This document shows, one piece after another, positions 25,276 through 33,467 of a DNA stretch of 53,401 nucleotides. The notes under the pieces were generated by a model. That model did no database searches and was not told the DNA's origin. It worked only from the letters and a program-made list of their open reading frames with translations. A program made the translations under genes and the position numbers. How positions within the stretch are numbered: the first letter of the stretch is position 1; each line of letters opens with the position of its first letter. This stretch comes from Candidatus Sulfopaludibacter sp. SbA3 (GTDB taxonomy: Bacteria > Pseudomonadota > Alphaproteobacteria > Caulobacterales > Hyphomonadaceae), in the NCBI GenBank assembly GCA_945913285.1, contig CAMEDD010000020.1:1-53401 (forward strand). The letters are read 5' to 3'.

Positions 25276-26920
25276 AAAGGGCCTCCTGAAAGGTCTGGTG
25301 GCCGAGGCGTTCCAGCGTGTCGATGAACTTCTCGGACGGCGAGGTGCGCTGGGTCCGGTAGAATTCGACGACGCGGTGAATGGCGGCCGGCACGTCTTCC
25401 GCTTTGAGCCCTGGGCCGACGATCTCGCCAAGGGCCGCCTTCTCGTCGGCGCGCCCGCCGAGGAGTATCTGGTAGAATTCCTCCCCCTTCTTGTCGACGC
25501 CGAGGATGCCGATATGGCCCACATGATGGTGGCCGCAGGCATTGATGCAGCCGGAGACGTTTATGTGCAGCTTACCGATATCCTCCTCATAGGCGGGATC
25601 GGCGAAGACTTTCTGGACGGCCAAGGCCACCGGGATCGAACGGGCATTGGCGAGGTTGCAATAGTCGAGCCCCGGGCAGACGATCATGTCGGTGATCCGG
25701 CTCTCGTTTGCCGCGCCGAGACCGGCCGCGCCGAGCGCCTTGTACACCTCCGGAAGGTCGTCCAGCGCGACATGAGGCAGGATCAGGTTCTGCGCATGGC
25801 TGACGCGGACATCTCCGTACCCGTACTTTTCGGCGAGGTCAGCGACCAGCAGCATCTGCGTGTCCGTCGCATCCCCCGGCGCCGCGCCGAGGGGCTTCAG
25901 GCTGACCGTGACAGAGGTGTAGCCGGCGACCTTGTGCGGGTGCAGATTGGCGCGGGTCCAGCGGGCGAAGGAAGGATCGGCCGCCTTGGCCGCTTCCAGC
26001 TGTTTGGAAAGCGCGGGCTTCGGCGCGAGCGCCGGCGGCTCGAAGTATGCGTGAATGCGAGCCACTTCTTCGGCGGGCAGATCAACTTTCTCGTTGGCCC
26101 GCTGTGCTGCAAACTCTTCCTCGACCTGCCGGATGTACTCTGCCTCGCCAAGCTCCGAGACGAGGATCTTGATCCGCGCCTTGTACTTGTTGTCGCGCCG
26201 TCCATAGCGGTTATAGACCCGCATGATCGCCTCAAGGTAATCGAGGATCTGCGTCTCCGGCACGAACGGGTTCACCAGCGCGGCGATGTGCGGTGTGCGC
26301 CCCTGTCCGCCGCCAACGTGCACTTCAAAGCCGGTGACGCCGTCCTTTTGCCGGATATGTAAGCCGACATCATGCACGCGGATCGCGGCGCGGTCGTGTT
26401 CAGCGGCGGTCACCGCAATCTTGAACTTGCGCGGCAGGAACGCGAATTCCGGATGGAACGTGCTCCACTGCCGGATGATCTCGCACCAGGCGCGGGGATC
26501 GACGACTTCATCTTGCGCAGCGCCCGCGAAATGATCCGTGGTTGTATTGCGGATACAGTTGCCCGAGGTCTGGATGGCATGCATCTCGACCTCTGCAAGT
26601 TTCTCCAGAACTTCAGGGATATCCTTCAGAGCCACCCAGTTAAACTGGATGTTCTGGCGCGTCGTGAAATGGCCGAACCCGCGGTCATAGTTGCGGGCGA
26701 TTTCCGCGAGGCGGCGCAACTGGCGGGGCGAAAGCTGGCCGTAGGGAATCGCGATGCGCAGCATGTAGGCATGCAGCTGGAGGTACACGCCGTTCTGCAG
26801 CCGCAGCGGCTTGAACTCGTCTTCCGTCAACGCGCCGGAAAGCCGCCGCTCGACCTGGCCGCGAAACTGGGCCACCCGCTCGGCGACGAGGCGGGCGTCA
26901 AACTGATCATATCTATACAT
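25262..26920 (-). CDS. cysI: assimilatory sulfite reductase hemoprotein (nitrite/sulfite reductase family)
   Basis: Reduces sulfite to sulfide with six electrons, using coupled sirohaem and [4Fe-4S]. 552 residues with the internal duplicated ferredoxin-like half domains. The first half shows GHFTTRQNIQFNWV and TSGNCIRNTTTDHF. Cluster ligands are two cysteine pairs, CPGLDYC and CINAC in VSGCINACGHHHVGHIG. The frame opens earlier (26980), but the ATG at 26920 (MYRYDQFDARLVAERV) has GAGG upstream and matches usual length. It overlaps the GST stop by 8 bp. Ferredoxin- or NADPH-flavoprotein-dependent electron supply cannot be told here; no cysJ is nearby. Confidence 0.94.
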   Translation of the reverse strand: MYRYDQFDARLVAERVAQFRGQVERRLSGALTEDEFKPLRLQNGVYLQLHAYMLRIAIPYGQLSPRQLRRLAEIARNYDRGFGHFTTRQNIQFNWVALKDIPEVLEKLAEVEMHAIQTSGNCIRNTTTDHFAGAAQDEVVDPRAWCEIIRQWSTFHPEFAFLPRKFKIAVTAAEHDRAAIRVHDVGLHIRQKDGVTGFEVHVGGGQGRTPHIAALVNPFVPETQILDYLEAIMRVYNRYGRRDNKYKARIKILVSELGEAEYIRQVEEEFAAQRANEKVDLPAEEVARIHAYFEPPALAPKPALSKQLEAAKAADPSFARWTRANLHPHKVAGYTSVTVSLKPLGAAPGDATDTQMLLVADLAEKYGYGDVRVSHAQNLILPHVALDDLPEVYKALGAAGLGAANESRITDMIVCPGLDYCNLANARSIPVALAVQKVFADPAYEEDIGKLHINVSGCINACGHHHVGHIGILGVDKKGEEFYQILLGGRADEKAALGEIVGPGLKAEDVPAAIHRVVEFYRTQRTSPSEKFIDTLERLGHQTFQEALYAAG

Positions 26921-27524
26921 GCGTGACCTCATGCAGGTGCGGCAGGCCGAGTTCAAGCTCGCAGCGCGAGACCCAGGCATGCACCGCAGGAAACTCGGTC
27001 AGGTCAAAGCCGCCTTCGTGTGACAGACGCGTGTAGGCCAGCAGCGCAATGTCGGCGAGCGTGATCGCCGCGCCGCCCGCAATGAAATCGCTGGAGATCA
27101 GTGCCATCTCCATTCGGCCCAGCGCGCGGCGGCCCCTGGCCAAAAGGTCGGCACCAATCGCATCGTCGGACTTCTTGAGGTAATGCTTCTGGAAGCGGCG
27201 CACCGCGATGGTCGGCTCGTGCGAGTACTGTTCCCAGAACATCCATTCCAGCATCTTGGCGCTCTCAAAGGCATCTTGCGGTACGAGGTCAGACCCTTCG
27301 GCGAAGTGCAGGATGATCGCGTTCGACTGGGAGAGTGTCCGGCCATCATCAAACTGTACGACTGGCACCTGCCCGAAGGGGTTGAGCGCCAGGAACGCGT
27401 CGGTGCGCGTCTCGCCCTTCAGGATATCGGTCTCGATCCATTCATGGGCAAAGCCGAGCCGCTCGGCCACCCATTTCACTTTCAGGCAATTGCCCGAGAC
27501 GCTGTCGCCAAAGATGCGGATCAT
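26913..27524 (-). CDS. glutathione S-transferase family protein within the cys operon
   Basis: 203 residues with an N-terminal thioredoxin-like domain (MIRIFGDSVSGNCLKVKWVAERLG, then the cis-Pro GQVPVVQFDDGRTLSQSNAII) and an alpha-helical C-terminal domain (ITLADIALLAYTRLSHEGGF). The SQSNAI motif contacts the glutathione gamma-glutamyl group in the family. There is no Cys in a CxxC position, although SGNC could hold a Cys-type active site. It overlaps DUF2849 upstream (ATGA) and cysI downstream, so it is translationally coupled to sulfite reduction. The specific reaction is unknown; it might deal with sulfur or oxidative stress intermediates (inference). Confidence 0.9.
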   Translation of the reverse strand: MIRIFGDSVSGNCLKVKWVAERLGFAHEWIETDILKGETRTDAFLALNPFGQVPVVQFDDGRTLSQSNAIILHFAEGSDLVPQDAFESAKMLEWMFWEQYSHEPTIAVRRFQKHYLKKSDDAIGADLLARGRRALGRMEMALISSDFIAGGAAITLADIALLAYTRLSHEGGFDLTEFPAVHAWVSRCELELGLPHLHEVTHV

Positions 27525-27823
27525 GCCGCGCCGCCGAAGGACAGCGTGGGTTCCGCGCGCATGGATTCCCGCAAGGTCTCGCGCCCCGCAATCTTGCCGT
27601 CGGCAGTGACTTCCATGAAGTAGGGATCGGTTACGGTCGCTTCTTGCTTGAGCGCGGCCACCAGCCGTGCCTCGGCTTCATCGCCGGTAAAGACGCCCAG
27701 AAGACCCGCCTCTTCCGTCCAAGAACCATCGGCGCGCAGCCAGACGGAGCGGCCCGTGGCCGTAGCCCAGCCGGTCACGGCCTTGGGCGTCTCGGGCTTC
27801 AGTTTGGGGCGAACGGAACTCAT
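27521..27823 (-). CDS. DUF2849 domain-containing protein
   Basis: 100-residue protein of a family typically found next to cysI/cysG in alphaproteobacteria. The core AVTGWATATGRSVWLRADGSW is followed by a short charged helix and LSFGGAA at the end. It is too small for an enzyme in its own right. The ATG at 27823 is preferred over 27841 because GAGGAG lies about 11 bp before it. Placed just after cysG (7 bp gap) and overlapping the GST start by 4 bp. Function unknown. Confidence 0.88.
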   Translation of the reverse strand: MSSVRPKLKPETPKAVTGWATATGRSVWLRADGSWTEEAGLLGVFTGDEAEARLVAALKQEATVTDPYFMEVTADGKIAGRETLRESMRAEPTLSFGGAA

Positions 27824-27830
27824 GGCGGGG

Positions 27831-29264
27831 TTACTCCTCAATGGCCAGGGCTGCGAGGCGCGGCGGCGCCGCAGCCTCCGCTGGCAGGAAATGGCTAATC
27901 TGGACGCTGCTGAGCGGAATGCCGGCCACTTCGCCGATGATCAGGAGCGCCGGACCGGTGATGCCTTCCTCAAGAATCAGGGACGGCAACTCCGAAAGCT
28001 CACCATAGACGCGCACTTCCTCCGGGCGCGTCCCATTCTCGATCACCGCAATCGGCGTGCGCGGACTACGTCCTGCGGCGATCAACCGGTCGGCGATCGC
28101 TGGCGCGGTATCAACACCCATGAACACGACAACGGTCTGCGCCGGGCGCGCCAGAGCGGTCCAGTCAAGATCCGGCACACAGCCTGCCTTGGCATGGCCG
28201 GTGACGAAGGTCAGCGTCTGGGCATGGTCGCGGTGTGTCAGGGGCACGCCGGCCGAGGCGGCACATCCGAGGGCGGAGGAGATGCCCGGCACGACATGCA
28301 CGGCAATACCTGCCGCACGCACTGCTTCCAGCTCTTCGCCGCCGCGTCCGAAAATGAACGGGTCCCCGCCCTTCAGGCGGACAACGCGCAATCCTTCGCG
28401 CGCCGACGCGATCAGACGGTCATGTATCTCCGTCTGTGGAACAGAATGGTCACCCTTGGACTTGCCGACGGGAATGCGCGCCGCATCGCGGCGAATGAGG
28501 TCCAGGATGCCGGGGCCGACGAGCCGGTCAAAGTAAACTACGTCGGCTTCCTGCAGCAGACGGAGCGCCTTGAGCGTCAAGAGCTCCGGATCTCCGGGCC
28601 CTGCCCCGACGATATGCACGACACCATATGCGCGGGCGCTGGCATGGGCTTCGGACTTCAGCATCGCTTCAGCCTTCTCAAGATCGCCCGCGTAGGCAGC
28701 TTCAGCAGCAGGCCCCGTCAGCGCGCTTTCCCAGAAGAGGCGGCGGGCGGACTTGTCCGGAATGGCTTCGGACACGAACGGCCGGAGGCGCCGGGCCAGT
28801 GCGGCCAGTTCGCCGATGCGGGCCGGCAGCAGCGCTTCTAGCTTCGTGCGCACAGCCTTGGCGAGGACGGGCGCCGCGCCGCCGGAGGCGACGGCGGCGA
28901 CGATCTCGCCCCGGTCGAGGATCGAGGGGACCGTAAAGTCGCAGGAGTCCGGTTGGTCCACAACATTCACGGGGATGTTGCGCGCGCGCACCGCCGCCAG
29001 GGCGGCCGCACGCAATGCCTCGTCCGTCTCGGCGATAATTGCGAGGCGGGCGCCCTGCAGCTTTGTCTCCGTACCGTACCGGTCCGCAAAGATCACGCGG
29101 CCCGCAAATTCGGCTGCCAGGGACATGTCGGCAAATCCGCCGATCAGGACCAGTTCGGCGGGAGACGTGACCAGCAGGCGGAGTTTCCGCGCCGCCTCAT
29201 CTCCGTCCCCGAACACCACGATCCGGGCGCCTTCGAGATTAAAGAATGCCGGGAACTGGCGCAT
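27831..29264 (-). CDS. cysG: sirohaem synthase
   Basis: Bifunctional protein making sirohaem for cysI. The N-terminal part (about 1-150) is the precorrin-2 dehydrogenase/ferrochelatase: IVVFGDGDEAARKLRLL NAD-binding loop, NVVDQPDSCDFTVPSI, GEIVAAVASGGAAPVLA. The C-terminal part (from about 210) is uroporphyrinogen III methyltransferase: VHIVGAGPGDPELLTLKALR, then VVRLKGGDPFIFGRGGEE and VVPGISSALGCAASAGVPLTHR. 477 residues, normal for fused CysG. The ATG at 29264 is chosen over a TTG three codons earlier. First gene of the cys operon and divergent from a LysR regulator, about 110 bp apart. Confidence 0.95.
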   Translation of the reverse strand: MRQFPAFFNLEGARIVVFGDGDEAARKLRLLVTSPAELVLIGGFADMSLAAEFAGRVIFADRYGTETKLQGARLAIIAETDEALRAAALAAVRARNIPVNVVDQPDSCDFTVPSILDRGEIVAAVASGGAAPVLAKAVRTKLEALLPARIGELAALARRLRPFVSEAIPDKSARRLFWESALTGPAAEAAYAGDLEKAEAMLKSEAHASARAYGVVHIVGAGPGDPELLTLKALRLLQEADVVYFDRLVGPGILDLIRRDAARIPVGKSKGDHSVPQTEIHDRLIASAREGLRVVRLKGGDPFIFGRGGEELEAVRAAGIAVHVVPGISSALGCAASAGVPLTHRDHAQTLTFVTGHAKAGCVPDLDWTALARPAQTVVVFMGVDTAPAIADRLIAAGRSPRTPIAVIENGTRPEEVRVYGELSELPSLILEEGITGPALLIIGEVAGIPLSSVQISHFLPAEAAAPPRLAALAIEE

Positions 29265-29350
29265 CAGGCGCAACTTTCTCGTTTAGCGGTTCTGGAAGGA
29301 CGATCCAGCAAACCTCCTTGACGCCCCTGCAGCAACCGGCAACCCCTAAG

Positions 29351-29363
29351 TCTATCTTTTAGA
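29351..29363. promoter_or_regulatory. possible LysR-type operator (T-N11-A)
   Basis: TCTATCTTTTAGA, a TCTA/TAGA dyad with T-N11-A spacing, 11 bp before the LysR start and about 90 bp before cysG. It fits the general LysR-type box. Support is only position and sequence shape. Confidence 0.3.
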
Positions 29364-29373
29364 GAAACTATCC

Positions 29374-30306
29374 ATGTCCGAGCCCACAGACCGCCTTCCC
29401 CCCTTAAACGCTCTCAGGGCATTTGAAGCCGCCGCACGCCGCCTTTCCTTTACACAGGCCGCGGAGGAATTGAACGTCACGCCTGGTGCAATTTCGCAGC
29501 AGATCCGGCAGCTGGAAGACTTTGCCGGTACGCCGCTGTTCAAGCGCACGGGCCGTTCCGTTCTGCTGACAGACGCGGCGCAGGCGAGCCTGCCGCTCGT
29601 GCGCGAGGCATTCGAACGCATCTCCGAGGCTGGCCGGATCATGCAGGCGCCTGCCCGAAAGGGACGCGTGATGGTGTCCTGCGCACCGTCCTTTGCAGCC
29701 AAGTGGCTGGCGCCGCGTCTGGAAAAATTCCATCGCTTCAACGAAGGCACCGAGGCCTGGATCTCGGCGGATATGTCACTCACCGATTTCAACACGGCCG
29801 ACGCCGACCTCGCGATCCGCTATGGCCGGGGCAATTATGACGGCCTGAAATCCGAGAAGCTGCTCGATGAGACCGTCCTGCCGGTCTGCTCGCCCCGCCT
29901 TCTCGAAGGGCCGGACGCGATCCGCAAACCGGAAGACCTGCAGCATCACACGCTGCTGCATGACGAAAGCTCGGAGAACGACCCGTCCTGCCCCGACTGG
30001 GCGAGCTGGCTGCGCGCGCATGGTGTCACCAGCGTCGACGGCACCAAGGGTCCCCGTTTCAATCAGGGCATCCTCGTCATCGAGTCGGCGGCCGCCGGCC
30101 GGGGCGTAGCCCTCGCCAAGCAGGCCATCGCAGCCAATGACATCGCCGCGGGGCGCCTCGCCGCGCCGTTCGCGAATGGCTCGATCCCGATCGATTTCGG
30201 ATATTGGCTCGTCTGGCCCAAGGGCCGGCATCTCTCGGCCGATGTGCGCGCCTTCATCAAATGGATCAAGGATGAGGCCGCCGATAGCGAGATCATCGGC
30301 GTCTGA
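29374..30306 (+). CDS. LysR-family transcriptional regulator (GcvA-like)
   Basis: 310 residues. The N-terminal winged helix-turn-helix is LNALRAFEAAARRLSFTQAA, then EELNVTPGAISQQIRQLED, characteristic of the GcvA subfamily, as is the LLHDES-containing effector domain beginning after residue 90 (RVMVSCAPSFAAKWLAPRLE). The ligand is unknown. It is divergent from the cysG-cysH operon, with a T-N11-A dyad between them, so control of sulfur assimilation is plausible but not shown; CysB-type regulators are more distant in sequence. The ATG at 29374 lacks a strong Shine-Dalgarno sequence. The stop is 4 bp from the convergent TipN-like gene. Confidence 0.9.
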   Translation: MSEPTDRLPPLNALRAFEAAARRLSFTQAAEELNVTPGAISQQIRQLEDFAGTPLFKRTGRSVLLTDAAQASLPLVREAFERISEAGRIMQAPARKGRVMVSCAPSFAAKWLAPRLEKFHRFNEGTEAWISADMSLTDFNTADADLAIRYGRGNYDGLKSEKLLDETVLPVCSPRLLEGPDAIRKPEDLQHHTLLHDESSENDPSCPDWASWLRAHGVTSVDGTKGPRFNQGILVIESAAAGRGVALAKQAIAANDIAAGRLAAPFANGSIPIDFGYWLVWPKGRHLSADVRAFIKWIKDEAADSEIIGV

Positions 30307-30310
30307 AAAT

Positions 30311-32218
30311 TCAGAGCGCCGCGTCCACCAGCAGGAAAGCGGCAAGGCGCGCGCTGGCATTGCGGCTGGTGCTTTGCGTTTGCGCGAGTGCGACGAGCGC
30401 ATCGGCTTTCCCGAGCTCGGCAAATCGCCGCGCCATACCCATCAGCTTCGCATCACTGCGAAGACGGTGTGAGACGCGCTCGACTTCCTTGCGCGCCTGA
30501 TCGCGGATTGCATCCCGGCGGGACGCGTTGCTCTTCTGGTTGGCCGCCGCAATCTTTTTCTTTGACCGCGGACGGAAGACCTCGCCAAGCGGAATACCGG
30601 CGGATTCGAGCCGGGAAACCATGGTTTCGGCAATGTCCTCGCGGTCGTCATCGACATCGCCGGCTTCTTCGCGCGTGATGTCGAAAATGATGTCGCGCAG
30701 CGCAGAGCCGTTGGCGCCGCCTCCGGGAAGGTGATCACTCGCGCGCCGGCGCGGCGCTGTACCCGGCGCGACGGGTGGATCTTCGTGCCGCCGGCGAAGC
30801 ATCAGCGGCTCGCCTTCGCGCGCAGAAGTCTCGCGGCCGAGCACGAGCGGGACATCGTCCGTATGCGGCGCGACGGTGGCGGCAATCACCGCGTCGGCGC
30901 TGACCTCAAAGAGATCATCTTCCAGGAAACCGCGGCTCGGAGCCATGCCGGCCGGCTCGCCACCATTGCCATTTATATGCACGGCCGCGTGACCAGTGCC
31001 GTTCGCATAGACGGGCGTGTGAGCAGAGGTCGCGTGACCGTTCGAGTATTCAGACGGCGGCGCTGAAATGCCCGGACGGATAGGCGCGGCCGGCAGGACC
31101 GGAGCCGATTCAGGCGGCGCGATGCCCGTGCGGCGATCAAGGTTTTCGCCTTCGATCCGGGCGGCGTAGCTGGCCGTACGCAGGGCATAGGCGGCCTGCT
31201 CGCCCGCCTCGCGCAGGCGCGTGGCTTCCTCGGCGGCGCCGCGCGTGGTCGCATGGATTTCGGCATTGGCCTGCCGGGCGCCTTCGATCGCTGTGGCGAC
31301 CGCGCCCTTGAGCGCTTCGCCGGTTGTGGAGGCGGCGGAGGCGGCCACTTCACTTGCGCGCACGGCGGCGTCGACAGTGCGGCGGGATTGTTCGAGCTTG
31401 TCCTCGACACGCGTGATCGCGAACGTCAGCGTTTCGGTACGGGTTGCGGCTTCGCGGGCGAGGCCGTCCAGCGCTTCGAGGCGCCGGGTCAGATCCTCTC
31501 CTGCTCGCCCCATGGAGCCGAGCCGGGCTTCAAGCGCAGTGTCTGCGCGTCCGACTTCATCGCTGGCCTGCCGCGCTGCGGAAACCATCAGTTGGGCCTG
31601 GCGCGGAATGGCTTCGCTCATCGTGCTGATCTGCCCGCGCAGTTCCCGGGCGAGCCCTTCGAGCGCCTGGCGCTCGGCCGCGAGCCGGACCGAGAGGTCG
31701 CGGGCGTTGTCAGAGGTCGCATAAGAGACTGATTCCAGGCGCAGGCGTTCGTCGTTGATTTCGCCGGCCATCTCTCGCATGGCCGCCATAGCCTGTTCCA
31801 TCGCGCGGTCGATTTCGGTGGCGGCCTGTTTCATCTGCTCGGCAAAGGCGATGCCCTCGGTGCCGGCCTCACGGGCGGGCGACATGAGGCGCGATGCCGC
31901 TTCCAGCACGAGCGCATTGGCTGCGGCGGCGCGGCGGTTGGAGCGCGCCATGAAACCGGCCATGAGGATCAGACCGGCGGGGATGATCGCAGCAATACCT
32001 GCTGCCGCAAGGATCAACGGGGAAAACTGTGCCGCGAGGGCCGGGCCACTGAGCGCGAAAAAGCCAAGACCCAGACCGCCGATCCAGAGCCCGGCAAGTA
32101 CGGCCGACGACGCAACCATCCAACCGCCGCCATTCTGAGCCATCTCATAGTTCTGAGACGCACGATCACGCGCAAGGTTGTCCCGGCCCGAGGAGCGCAA
32201 GGAAGAGTCGACGTTCAT
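30311..32218 (-). CDS. TipN-like coiled-coil membrane protein
   Basis: 635 residues. Two transmembrane helices near the N-terminus (about 34-56 and 66-90), then a long Ala/Glu/Arg-rich helical region to about 340 with strong coiled-coil character (AERQALEGLARELRGQIS, RRTVDAAVRASEVAASAAS), a disordered Pro/Gly/His linker, and a conserved-looking C-terminal block (RDEEAGDVDDDR-like acidic, RSKKKIAAANQKSNASRRD, ending ARLAAFLLVDAAL). Same layout as TipN, the Caulobacter new-pole marker involved in polarity and ParA-driven segregation, but shorter (Caulobacter's is over 800). Identification is by architecture, so treat as tentative. The ATG at 32218 is chosen because the first 16 codons before it look non-coding. 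Confidence 0.55.
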   Translation of the reverse strand: MNVDSSLRSSGRDNLARDRASQNYEMAQNGGGWMVASSAVLAGLWIGGLGLGFFALSGPALAAQFSPLILAAAGIAAIIPAGLILMAGFMARSNRRAAAANALVLEAASRLMSPAREAGTEGIAFAEQMKQAATEIDRAMEQAMAAMREMAGEINDERLRLESVSYATSDNARDLSVRLAAERQALEGLARELRGQISTMSEAIPRQAQLMVSAARQASDEVGRADTALEARLGSMGRAGEDLTRRLEALDGLAREAATRTETLTFAITRVEDKLEQSRRTVDAAVRASEVAASAASTTGEALKGAVATAIEGARQANAEIHATTRGAAEEATRLREAGEQAAYALRTASYAARIEGENLDRRTGIAPPESAPVLPAAPIRPGISAPPSEYSNGHATSAHTPVYANGTGHAAVHINGNGGEPAGMAPSRGFLEDDLFEVSADAVIAATVAPHTDDVPLVLGRETSAREGEPLMLRRRHEDPPVAPGTAPRRRASDHLPGGGANGSALRDIIFDITREEAGDVDDDREDIAETMVSRLESAGIPLGEVFRPRSKKKIAAANQKSNASRRDAIRDQARKEVERVSHRLRSDAKLMGMARRFAELGKADALVALAQTQSTSRNASARLAAFLLVDAAL

Positions 32219-32294
32219 AACAGATGTATATCGCGGCTTGCAGTCTGCTGCGAGCGCAGTTTGCACAGCGCCGGATTAAGGCTTGGCAGGGAAA

Positions 32295-32435
32295 TCAGTT
32301 GAAGACGGCGAGGGTGTAGGTCTGCTCACCCGGCTTTTCGTCCTTGTCGGTTGCCTCCGGAGCGAACTCCAGACCGATCCAGCCAAGGATCGCGGCCAGC
32401 ACCACATTGCGGATTACGATCAGCAGATCAGTCAT
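32295..32435 (-). CDS. 46-residue small membrane protein
   Basis: MTDLLIVIRNVVLAAILGW followed by IGLEFAPEATDKDEKPGEQ and a short hydrophobic end. One helix at about 4-24, then an acidic tail. GGGGA lies about 10 bp before the ATG at 32435; the frame extends to 32513, but that part looks Arg/Ser-rich and non-coding. It lies 76 bp upstream of the TipN-like gene on the same strand. No family recognised. Its codon use (GCC/CTG/ATC-rich third positions) matches neighbouring genes. Confidence 0.6.
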   Translation of the reverse strand: MTDLLIVIRNVVLAAILGWIGLEFAPEATDKDEKPGEQTYTLAVFN

Positions 32436-32549
32436 GTCATGGTCCCCGGACGGCAATGAGGCAGTTTCCTGACCGTCAAGACATCTCGTACAAGAATTGA
32501 GCCTTTTCGACAATCGATAAAGCGTGAATTTTTTGCGCCTTTGGCTTCG

Positions 32550-32564
32550 TTAACAGGATGCTAA
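32550..32564 (+). promoter_or_regulatory. possible CtrA-type site before hpt
   Basis: TTAA-CAGGATG-CTAA: two half sites with the 7-bp spacing of the CtrA consensus TTAA-N7-TTAA, one mismatch. It lies 53 bp before the Hpt start codon. Only pattern and location support it. Confidence 0.3.
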
Positions 32565-32573
32565 TCTGCGCCC

Positions 32574-32598
32574 GTCAGGGTTTGAGGGTAAACCTGAC
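32574..32598 (+). repeat. inverted repeat in the hpt leader
   Basis: GTCAGG-G-TTT and AAACCTGAC form a 9-bp stem with one bulge and a GAGGGT loop, ending 18 bp before the ATG at 32617. Could be an mRNA structure or protein-binding dyad. Confidence 0.4.
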
Positions 32599-32616
32599 CT
32601 TCTGGATGCGCCCGTC

Positions 32617-33006
32617 ATGTCCGAGCTTCGCCCACCGCTGCCCGTGCTGGACCGCGACCACCTGTCGGCGATGACAAGTGGAGACACCGACCTCGCCATT
32701 GAGGTGATCGGCCTGTTTCAGCACCAGGCGCAGCTCTGGTCACGCCTGCTCGACCCCCGCCTCGAGCGGCGCGAATGGTCGGACGCCGCGCACAGCATCA
32801 AGGGCGCGAGCCTTGGCATTGGGGCGCTCAAGCTGGCCGCAGCCTGCGAGCGAGCCGAACGAGCGGGCCGAAGCGCCGACGTGCCAAGCCCGGCGCTCGC
32901 GGCCGTCCTGCTCGGCGATGTGAAGGATGCGCTCAGCGAAACGCTTGAGGAAGCCGCGCGGGCGGCTTACGACTTGACGTCGGCGGGACGGCGCAGCGCG
33001 TCGTAG
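32617..33006 (+). CDS. Hpt (histidine phosphotransfer) domain protein
   Basis: 129 residues, one four-helix Hpt domain. The phospho-accepting His59 is in DAAHSIKGASLGIGA, matching the HxxKG consensus. The rest is helical with Ala/Leu/Glu, ending in a basic tail GRRSAS. It should relay phosphate between a hybrid kinase and a response regulator; the partners are not in this window, except possibly the orphan receiver at 19.8 kb. The 3' end overlaps the convergent chorismate mutase gene by 40 bp. A CtrA-like site and an inverted repeat precede it. A true cell-cycle phosphorelay role is inference. Confidence 0.85.
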   Translation: MSELRPPLPVLDRDHLSAMTSGDTDLAIEVIGLFQHQAQLWSRLLDPRLERREWSDAAHSIKGASLGIGALKLAAACERAERAGRSADVPSPALAAVLLGDVKDALSETLEEAARAAYDLTSAGRRSAS

Positions 33007-33311
33007 CTTCCAAACTCATAGGCGATGCAGCGGTCGATCAGCAAACGCCAGACCGGCTCGGCAATGGCAGGCGAGAGGCCGTGTTTCGGGCATTCAGCTT
33101 TCACCTTCGCAACCACATCCTCGATCCGGGCCCGGTCATGGACGATCGCGCGGTCGCCCTTGATCCTGGCGGCGGCGTCCATGAAGGACTGCCGCTCGGC
33201 AATGATCTCGACCAGCAACCGGTCAATCCGGTCGATCTCGTAGCGCACATCGGTCATAGAAGTGGCTGTTTCGGCCGTATGGCGGCGCTCGTCGCTGGTA
33301 TAAGTCGTCAT
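32967..33311 (-). CDS. chorismate mutase (AroQ type)
   Basis: Converts chorismate to prephenate, the branch point to Phe and Tyr. 114 residues, an all-helical AroQ-class stand-alone domain. Recognised by VRYEIDRIDRLLVEIIAERQSF and AAARIKGDRAIVHDRARIEDVV, with the active-site Arg/Lys in these helices, then WRLLIDRCIAYEF near the end. The PchB-like isochorismate pyruvate lyase is a related possibility. In-frame ATG at 33257 (MTDVRYEID) is an alternative start; neither has a strong Shine-Dalgarno sequence. Overlaps the Hpt gene by 40 bp at the 3' ends. Confidence 0.85.
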   Translation of the reverse strand: MTTYTSDERRHTAETATSMTDVRYEIDRIDRLLVEIIAERQSFMDAAARIKGDRAIVHDRARIEDVVAKVKAECPKHGLSPAIAEPVWRLLIDRCIAYEFGSYDALRRPADVKS

Positions 33312-33467
33312 GGGGCTGCCGCCTGTTTTGCCGTTCTGCCGCGATATATTGGCGCCGCTCCCCGCGCAAGGGACAGGGCGCGTCGCCGCAGCGCGGGCCT
33401 ATCGCCTTGGGAGGCCAAGTTGCTTGTGCAGCTTCGCCAGAAATCCCGGCACATTACCCCGGGCAAA

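Noticed and set aside
25157-26362. 401-codon plus-strand frame over cysI
   Set aside because: Shadow of cysI, no recognisable motif.
29264-29330. Possible leader peptide before cysG with a Cys codon
   Set aside because: Only one Cys codon and the AGGAGG is too close to its TTG start; no terminator/anti-terminator pair seen.
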